From positions 6,640-70,639 of the forward strand of contig MLAV02000025.1 in NCBI GenBank assembly GCA_001870995.2: DNA of 64,000 nucleotides, in the 5' to 3' direction. Positions within the stretch are counted from its first letter, which is position 1, and each line of letters opens with the position of its first letter. Made by a program: the position numbers and the translations under genes. This DNA comes from Chitinophaga sp. CB10 (GTDB taxonomy: Bacteria > Bacteroidota > Bacteroidia > Chitinophagales > Chitinophagaceae). The notes below the pieces were generated by a model. That model was given only the letters and a program-made list of their open reading frames with translations, was not told the DNA's origin and did no database searches. Positions 57,479 through 64,000 of the stretch are shown here, piece by piece.

Positions 57479-58126
57479 TCATCTTTGTTCAAAGCGCCGT
57501 AATGTACCGTCCTGCTTGAACTCAATGTCGTAATCGTAGCGGTCGTTGTGGATGGAGCCGGGGTACCAGCGGATTTTTTTGTTCCAGAGGATCACGTAAA
57601 TCGTGAGGTCGCCGGGGTTGCCGCCAATTTCCCGGTATTTTTCCAGCAGCGCTTTGTACACGTTATGCGCGTTGGCAAAGGGCACCGCGTCCAGCGGCAC
57701 AAGGTCCGCCGCTACGTCGGTATTCTTTGAAAGCCGCACTGGTTTTGGATCTTCCCACTTCCCATGGGTAAAATAATATTCGTCGACATAGGCCGGGTTG
57801 TCCGGGTTTTGCAGCTGCGTCAGCACGCGGTAGTTGCTGTAAAAGTGGATGGATTTATAGACCTGTATCTGTTTTCCTTTGAACTCCGGCCGGTTGCGCA
57901 GGAGCTGTTCCGCTTCGTTGAGCGCGGCAGGGTTGGCGGCAAAAGGCTCTCTGGGAGCGGCTTCCGGCTCAGGTTCAGGCGCAGGCGCCTGTGGAGGTTG
58001 TTGTTTATTTTGGGGTTGGGGGGAGAAACTAGTGTCGCTCCGCAGCGTGTCCCTGATAGATTTGGAAATACTATCGCAGGCGGTAAGCCATAGGGTGAAA
58101 GCCAGTAGTATGCTGTAGTGTTTCAT
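57479..58126 (-). CDS. Lipoprotein with a Pro/Glu-rich linker, unknown function
   Basis: 215 residues from ATG 58126 (an ATG two codons earlier is equally possible). MKHYSILLAFTLWLTAC is a lipoprotein signal. Residues about 38-65 are a low-complexity Pro/Glu/Gln linker, then a globular part of about 150 residues (GKQIQVYKSIHFYSNYRVLT to DYDIEFKQDGTLRRFEQR). No family was recognised. It starts within 10 bp of the stop of the membrane-protein gene, so the two probably form an operon. Confidence 0.7.
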   Translation of the reverse strand: MKHYSILLAFTLWLTACDSISKSIRDTLRSDTSFSPQPQNKQQPPQAPAPEPEPEAAPREPFAANPAALNEAEQLLRNRPEFKGKQIQVYKSIHFYSNYRVLTQLQNPDNPAYVDEYYFTHGKWEDPKPVRLSKNTDVAADLVPLDAVPFANAHNVYKALLEKYREIGGNPGDLTIYVILWNKKIRWYPGSIHNDRYDYDIEFKQDGTLRRFEQR

Positions 58127-58134
58127 GTACATTT

Positions 58135-59103
58135 CTAATTATCATTAATATCCGCTGCAAAACGAACCACGCGGGGGTCCGCCGGTAAATAAAATATAGC
58201 CACTTCCGGTTGTTGCACGTTGGGCATTTGCAGCAGGGATACGATTTTTTTGAGGCTGACATTCCGCGTGTGGCCGGTATTGTCGGTAAACTCCAGGTCG
58301 AATTTCACCTGCGGTTGTTCATTGACGTAGGTACCCGTTTGCCCTATGTTCGTCATCCGGGCCATAGTTTGAATGCCGTCAAACTTGATCCTGGCAAGGC
58401 GCTTGCCGCCCAGGTTGCGGCCGCCCAGCAGCCTTCCGAATATGAAGTACAGGATCAGCCCGAAGAAAAGCAGCGCGATAGCGGATATGATCAGGGGATG
58501 CCAGGGTTTCATAAAGCGCCAGCCATAGCCCTGGCTTTCAGCCTGGTAAAAGTACGTATAGGCGCCGGCGATAGCCGCGAGGGCCGCCAGCCAGGCCAGG
58601 TACAGGCTATAGTTCACTTTGCCGGTGGCGCCTTCAGGAATGAGGTAGGGGTATTTTTGAAAGGAAGGATCTACCAGTACAGTGATCTGCTTCCCGGCTT
58701 CGAAGCGGTGTTCGTACGGGCGGGAGTCGTTTACCGGCATGCGGTGCCGGATGGTGGTACCTTGCAGGTTAGGCATTTCCAGCAGTACTTCCTTTTGTTC
58801 CATTTGCTTACGGGTGCGCAGGTGATCCACCCGGAGTATCTTCGCTTTCAGCGGCGTGCCGCTTTGGGCGAGGCGGCGCATCTGGATCAGCGCCCCGAAG
58901 GAGTATTTATATATCTGGTACAGCGCGACGCCGAATATCAGGCCCCATAGCAAGAGGCTGATGCCGAGGTACACGAGGGCCATGCGGCCGTCCACGGTGC
59001 GGAAGTCCTGCGGCGTGGAGGTAGCCCGGTAGATGATTACGGGGTGTACAAAAATGAAGTAGGCTATAAAAACGAGCCAGAAGTATTTGAAGAAACGTCC
59101 CAA
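58135..59103 (-). CDS. Four-helix membrane protein with DUF3592-like soluble parts
   Basis: 322 residues. The start is TTG at 59103, because an in-frame TGA lies four codons upstream and the first helix (RFFKYFWLVFIAYFIFVHPV) begins right away. Helices lie at about 4-24, 42-65, 168-186 and 205-228. The loops hold two related beta segments (AKILRVDHLRTRKQMEQKEV and ARMTNIGQTGTYVNEQPQVK), like the paired DUF3592 domains of membrane proteins of unknown role. First gene of an operon with the lipoprotein. Confidence 0.72.
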   Translation of the reverse strand: MGRFFKYFWLVFIAYFIFVHPVIIYRATSTPQDFRTVDGRMALVYLGISLLLWGLIFGVALYQIYKYSFGALIQMRRLAQSGTPLKAKILRVDHLRTRKQMEQKEVLLEMPNLQGTTIRHRMPVNDSRPYEHRFEAGKQITVLVDPSFQKYPYLIPEGATGKVNYSLYLAWLAALAAIAGAYTYFYQAESQGYGWRFMKPWHPLIISAIALLFFGLILYFIFGRLLGGRNLGGKRLARIKFDGIQTMARMTNIGQTGTYVNEQPQVKFDLEFTDNTGHTRNVSLKKIVSLLQMPNVQQPEVAIFYLPADPRVVRFAADINDN

Positions 59104-59159
59104 GGCGGTTTTTCATTTGATAATACGTCAAATCTAACCATTTCTGCGTTAAATAAACA

Positions 59160-59249
59160 TTACCGCCGGATCAGCGAACTGATTATCAACGGCTTAGCGC
59201 CGCGCTCCTGCGTTGCCCGGCCGGGCAGGCAGGTACAAGGAGGCGGTAA
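59160..59249. other. 90-nt multi-hairpin element between divergent genes
   Basis: TTACCGCC (59160-59167) pairs with GGCGGTAA (59242-59249) and encloses three hairpins: ATCAG/CTGAT, CGGC/GCCG, and CTCCT/AGGAG around the palindrome GCCCGGCCGGGC. It has no tRNA signature. It could be a structured leader of either flanking gene or a palindromic repeat. Confidence 0.5.
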
Positions 59250-59287
59250 ATCTCTCCCCATAAAGAACATAATTTTTAACTTTTCTT

Positions 59288-59306
59288 GAATAATAGATGA
59301 TTATTC
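59288..59306. promoter_or_regulatory. Inverted repeat before the MTHFR-like gene
   Basis: GAATAAT-AGATG-ATTATTC is a 7-5-7 inverted repeat 52 bp upstream of the start, followed by TATAGTTTTA, which resembles a weak -7 box. It could be an operator. Confidence 0.4.
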
Positions 59307-59357
59307 TATAGTTTTACCCCAAAATAGAACATAAACTAACTCATAAGCTAATTCGGG

Positions 59358-60329
59358 ATGCAGGATCTATTAAAGACCAAATTTGTGGAAGGACAGTCGG
59401 GCATCGTACTTTACAGCCTGACGCCTCCCAAGATCACGACAGAAGAAGAACGCGTTACCGCCATTGCATACAACCAGGTAGAGCGATTGAAAAACCTGGA
59501 CATCGACGGATTGATTTTATATGACATCCAGGATGAATCCCTCCGGACGGAAAAAGAAAGGACATTTTCTTTCATTCCCACCATTGCGCCGGAGCAATAC
59601 AGCAAGCAGTTTTTAGCGGACCTGGCTATACCGAAAATCATTTACAAGAGCATTGCCAACCAAACCAGGGAAACGTTTGCCAACTGGCTGCAACGCAACG
59701 AGGACCTGCAGTATTCCGTGTTTGTAGGCGCGTCCTCGCATCAGCAGGTGGCCGCCACACAGTTTAGCCTGCAGGATGCGTATGAGCTGAAAAGGCAGAG
59801 TGGGCGCAACTTTATACTCGGCGGCGTGACTATCCCGGAAAGGCATAACAAGAAGGGGGATGAACACCTGCGCATCTTTAACAAGATGAGCCAGGGCTGC
59901 AACTTCTTTGTATCGCAGTGCGTGTACAATTTGCACGATACGAAAAACCTGCTGTCCGACTACTATTACAACAGCCTGGAAAGCGGCCGGCAGATAGCCC
60001 CGGTGATCTTTACGCTGGCGCCATGCGGCTCCCTGAAAACCCTGCAGTTCATGGAATGGCTGGGTATTGAAGTGCCGAAATGGTTGTATAACGACCTGAA
60101 AAATTCCAAGGATATCCTGAAAGCATCGCTGGATACCACTACCAATATTGCCGCTGAAATCCTGAACTACGCGCAGGCGAAGAACATGCCGGTAGGTTTC
60201 AACATCGAAAGCGTGTCCATCAAAAAAGAGGAGATCAACGCCGCGCAGGAACTGCTGCACAACATACTAGACCAGACCAAAGCCATCAGGCAACCAAAGA
60301 AAGCGGCCCGCCCTGCGCCCGCTTATTAA
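59358..60329 (+). CDS. Methylenetetrahydrofolate reductase-like protein
   Basis: 323 residues. The TIM-barrel pattern of the MTHFR superfamily is visible: LYSLTPPKITTEEERVTAIA, NLDIDGLILYDIQDES, FILGGVTIPERHNKKGDEHL, MSQGCNFFVSQCVYNLHDTK, and PVIFTLAPCGSLKTLQFMEW. The sequence differs clearly from housekeeping MetF, so the exact substrate is not certain. No corrinoid or methionine gene is adjacent. A terminator follows closely. Confidence 0.75.
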   Translation: MQDLLKTKFVEGQSGIVLYSLTPPKITTEEERVTAIAYNQVERLKNLDIDGLILYDIQDESLRTEKERTFSFIPTIAPEQYSKQFLADLAIPKIIYKSIANQTRETFANWLQRNEDLQYSVFVGASSHQQVAATQFSLQDAYELKRQSGRNFILGGVTIPERHNKKGDEHLRIFNKMSQGCNFFVSQCVYNLHDTKNLLSDYYYNSLESGRQIAPVIFTLAPCGSLKTLQFMEWLGIEVPKWLYNDLKNSKDILKASLDTTTNIAAEILNYAQAKNMPVGFNIESVSIKKEEINAAQELLHNILDQTKAIRQPKKAARPAPAY

Positions 60330-60353
60330 GACTGTATTTTAGATTTAACATTC

Positions 60354-60386
60354 CCGGCGGCCCTGCAGCTGCCGGGATTTTTTTTA
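60354..60386 (+). terminator. Rho-independent terminator after the MTHFR-like gene
   Basis: CCCGGC / GCCGGG (60354-60359, 60372-60377) followed by A and eight T. Confidence 0.88.
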
Positions 60387-60396
60387 TTTTTGACCC

Positions 60397-60861
60397 ATGT
60401 ATTCCAAACAAGAAGTATCGACGATCAAGCAGGCGTTCTGGACGGCATTCGGCAAATACATGAAACCTATATTATCTGCTGATGGCGCTACCGTCAGCTG
60501 GTCCAATTACAAAACCGGCATTCCCGGCGTGAGCTTTAAACTCGAGGCAGACAACCGGGATGCCAGCGTAACCATCCTGATTACGCAGGCAAATGCGCAG
60601 CTGCACGATGCCTTCTTTGAACAGTTCCTCGCGCAGAAAAATATGCTGGAAGCGGCCCTGGGGGAAAGCGACTGGGATTGGCAATACCACATCACCGATG
60701 ATTACGGGAGAACGCTGAGCTATATACGCAAAGAGCTGAAAGGCGTGTCTGTACTGCGCCAGGAGGACTGGCCGGCGTTGATCTCCTTCTTTAAAGCGCG
60801 GATCATTGCGCTGGATGAATATTGGAGCAGCGCCCGCTATGGATTTGAAATGTTGTTATAA
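60397..60861 (+). CDS. DUF4268-family protein
   Basis: 154 residues. It matches the DUF4268 pattern typical of Bacteroidetes: FWTAFGKYMKPILSADG, NYKTGIPGVSFKLEADNRDA, FFEQFLAQKNMLEAALGESD, and the C-terminal IIALDEYWSSARYGFEML. Its biological role is unknown; related domains occur next to restriction or helicase proteins. It precedes the YqgE gene by 17 bp, a likely operon. Confidence 0.82.
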   Translation: MYSKQEVSTIKQAFWTAFGKYMKPILSADGATVSWSNYKTGIPGVSFKLEADNRDASVTILITQANAQLHDAFFEQFLAQKNMLEAALGESDWDWQYHITDDYGRTLSYIRKELKGVSVLRQEDWPALISFFKARIIALDEYWSSARYGFEMLL

Positions 60862-60878
60862 ATATCAATGCGATCTAT

Positions 60879-61307
60879 ATGAAAGCTGGCGAATACCTAC
60901 ACAGCACGGCATTACTGGACGGCACTTTCTTTGAAGGCGCCATGATCTACCTGGCGGAATACAATGAAAACGGCGCCATGGGCTTTGTGACCAACAAGCT
61001 GTTCCCTCACCGCATCAACGAACTGGAAGAGTTTAAACACAGCATCCCCTTCCCTATCCACGACGGCGGGCCGGTGGACCGGGAGCACCTCTTCTTCGTA
61101 CATCAGCGGCCGGACCTCATACCCGGCGGTACCCATATTGCGGGGAATAATTACCTGGGGGGAGATTTTAAGGCGGCGATGCAACATATCAACGCCCTGA
61201 AAATAGACGATACGGAAATTACCATATTCCTCGGTTACTGCGGTTGGGACGCGGGCGACCTGGAAGCGGAAGTGAATGAAGGCTCCTGGCTGATTGGGGA
61301 ATACTGA
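60879..61307 (+). CDS. YqgE/AlgH family protein
   Basis: 142 residues, shorter than the 180-190 of enterobacterial YqgE because the family's N-terminal part starts at GEYLHSTALLDG. Characteristic motifs are GFVTNKLFP, GGPVDREHLFFVHQ, GGDFKAAM and FLGYCGWDAGDLEAEVNEGSW. AlgH was linked to alginate gene control in Pseudomonas, but the biochemical function is unknown. Last gene of the short operon, before a strong terminator. Confidence 0.9.
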   Translation: MKAGEYLHSTALLDGTFFEGAMIYLAEYNENGAMGFVTNKLFPHRINELEEFKHSIPFPIHDGGPVDREHLFFVHQRPDLIPGGTHIAGNNYLGGDFKAAMQHINALKIDDTEITIFLGYCGWDAGDLEAEVNEGSWLIGEY

Positions 61308-61335
61308 TCACTGGCACGTATATACGTTTTTTTTG

Positions 61336-61380
61336 ACGGGGAAGGGGGATGATACATCCTCCTTCCCCGTTTTGTTTTTT
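61336..61380 (+). terminator. Rho-independent terminator after the YqgE gene
   Basis: ACGGGGAAGG pairs with CCTTCCCCGT (61336-61345, 61361-61370), followed by TTTGTTTTTT. Confidence 0.9.
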
Positions 61381-61487
61381 AACAGCTTGTAAAATCCCGC
61401 TTTCCAGCGAACCCAACACGGGCTCAGGTTGTTGCTACTTATTACCAGTGCGTTTTACGGCACAGATAGGTTTTGACTATACAATCA

Positions 61488-61531
61488 TAAAATCAATTGA
61501 TTTTAACTATATCAGTATTGTCCTAAATTTG
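61488..61531 (+). promoter_or_regulatory. katG promoter with palindromic operator
   Basis: TAAAATCAATTGATTTTA (61488-61505) is a perfect 18-bp palindrome. TAAATTTG (61524-61531) fits the -7 box; a T-rich -33 region (61501-61504) at 19 bp lies at the palindrome end. A peroxide- or iron-responsive repressor such as PerR/Fur would be a reasonable ligand, though the motif is not their exact consensus. Confidence 0.65.
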
Positions 61532-61586
61532 ACGCATCAGAAACACAAGGGTTTAGTAATTCATTTTTATTCACTTCTTAGCATAA

Positions 61587-63869
<2,283 letters not shown>

Positions 63870-63906
63870 TTGAGATAAAAGGTAAAGAGATAAAGGCGGC
63901 AATTTC

Positions 63907-64000
63907 TGAAGTGAACCCAAAAGTTTGGACGGCTTTTTTGATTAAGCGGCTTGAGTTCGGTATTGTACTGGACTCAAGCCGTTCAGTTTTAATTTGATTC
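63907..64000 (-). mobile_element. IS3-family insertion sequence, one end
   Basis: The last 94 bp read TGAAGTGAACCCAAAAGTTT at the outer end, like the terminal inverted repeat of IS150-group elements. They contain the end of a transposase gene on the minus strand. The element continues past the window. The exact boundary could also be 63912. Confidence 0.8.
63942..64000 (-). CDS. IS3-family transposase (OrfB), C-terminal end
   Basis: Only the last 18 residues lie in the window: IKLKLNGLSPVQYRTQAA and a TAA stop. NGLSPVQYR is the typical C-terminal motif of IS3-family OrfB integrase-type transposases (the usual NxxSPxxYR). The remainder lies to the right of the window. The stop is about 35 bp inside the terminal repeat. 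Confidence 0.85.
   Translation of the reverse strand, partial: IKLKLNGLSPVQYRTQAA

Noticed and set aside
59160..59249. tRNA gene
   Set aside because: The outer stem and three hairpins resemble a cloverleaf, but there is no T-loop GTTCRA box, anticodon arm or CCA-compatible end on either strand.
60386..60393. -7 promoter box TATTTTTG for the DUF4268 gene
   Set aside because: It overlaps the T tract of the preceding terminator and lies only 3 bp before the start codon, so it would need a leaderless transcript starting inside the gene.

Overview
The window comes from a member of the Bacteroidetes, most likely a Chitinophaga-like soil organism. The evidence is SusC/SusD pairs, porin-like outer-membrane barrels, Bacteroidetes-type promoters (a TTTG element about 20 bp before TAnnTTTG), few Shine-Dalgarno sequences, and several secreted hydrolases for plant polysaccharides. 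No rRNA, tRNA, phage or CRISPR locus was found.

Region 1 (1-12754) is the accessory and most unusual part. A TonB-dependent receptor gene leaves the left edge on the minus strand. A plus-strand cluster follows: a small Cys-containing exported peptide, a class III-type lanthionine synthetase (LanKC: N-terminal lyase-like region, Ser/Thr kinase, LanC-like domain), a second small peptide with its own terminator, an exported S9-family peptidase, and a TonB-receptor-like outer-membrane barrel. The DNA is strikingly AT-rich up to about position 9604, inside the barrel gene. There it switches within one reading frame to the GC-richer codon use of the rest of the window. Beyond the switch are a 26-bp tandem repeat array, a third peptide of the same family and a second, shorter S9 peptidase. 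The region looks like an imported peptide-modification/secretion cassette recombined into a resident related one.

Region 2 (12956-28973) holds a membrane PAS protein, a PD-(D/E)XK-like protein, an alpha-L-rhamnosidase (GH78), a Na+/H+ antiporter operon, an efflux operon (DHA2 pump, MarR regulator, universal stress protein) with a clear operator over its promoter, a Tat-exported Gfo/Idh/MocA oxidoreductase, a serine hydrolase, a secreted Cys protein and an Ntn-type amide hydrolase. A possible small RNA lies near 21.7 kb.

Region 3 (28988-38805) is a minus-strand operon of two consecutive SusC-SusD pairs without an attached glycosidase or regulator, ended by a strong terminator and preceded by a 640-bp non-coding leader.

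Region 4 (39449-64000) is mixed metabolism and stress defence: GNAT acetyltransferase, DUF1080 protein, cupin, DsbA-like protein and 1-Cys peroxiredoxin, secreted lactonase, YqhD-like alcohol dehydrogenase behind a perfect CRP-type site, the ohr-ohrR pair with its operator, a membrane glycosyltransferase, a second GH78 rhamnosidase, a GT2 glycosyltransferase, an AAC(3)-I-like acetyltransferase, an autoregulated TetR with a target membrane protein, a GH28 pectinase, an MTHFR-like protein, a YqgE/AlgH protein, and katG behind a palindromic operator. An IS3-family element enters at the right edge.

Several small peroxide-defence units (ohr/ohrR, peroxiredoxin/DsbA, katG) and dispersed pectin-related hydrolases (two GH78, one GH28) recur in the window, consistent with an aerobic degrader of plant material.
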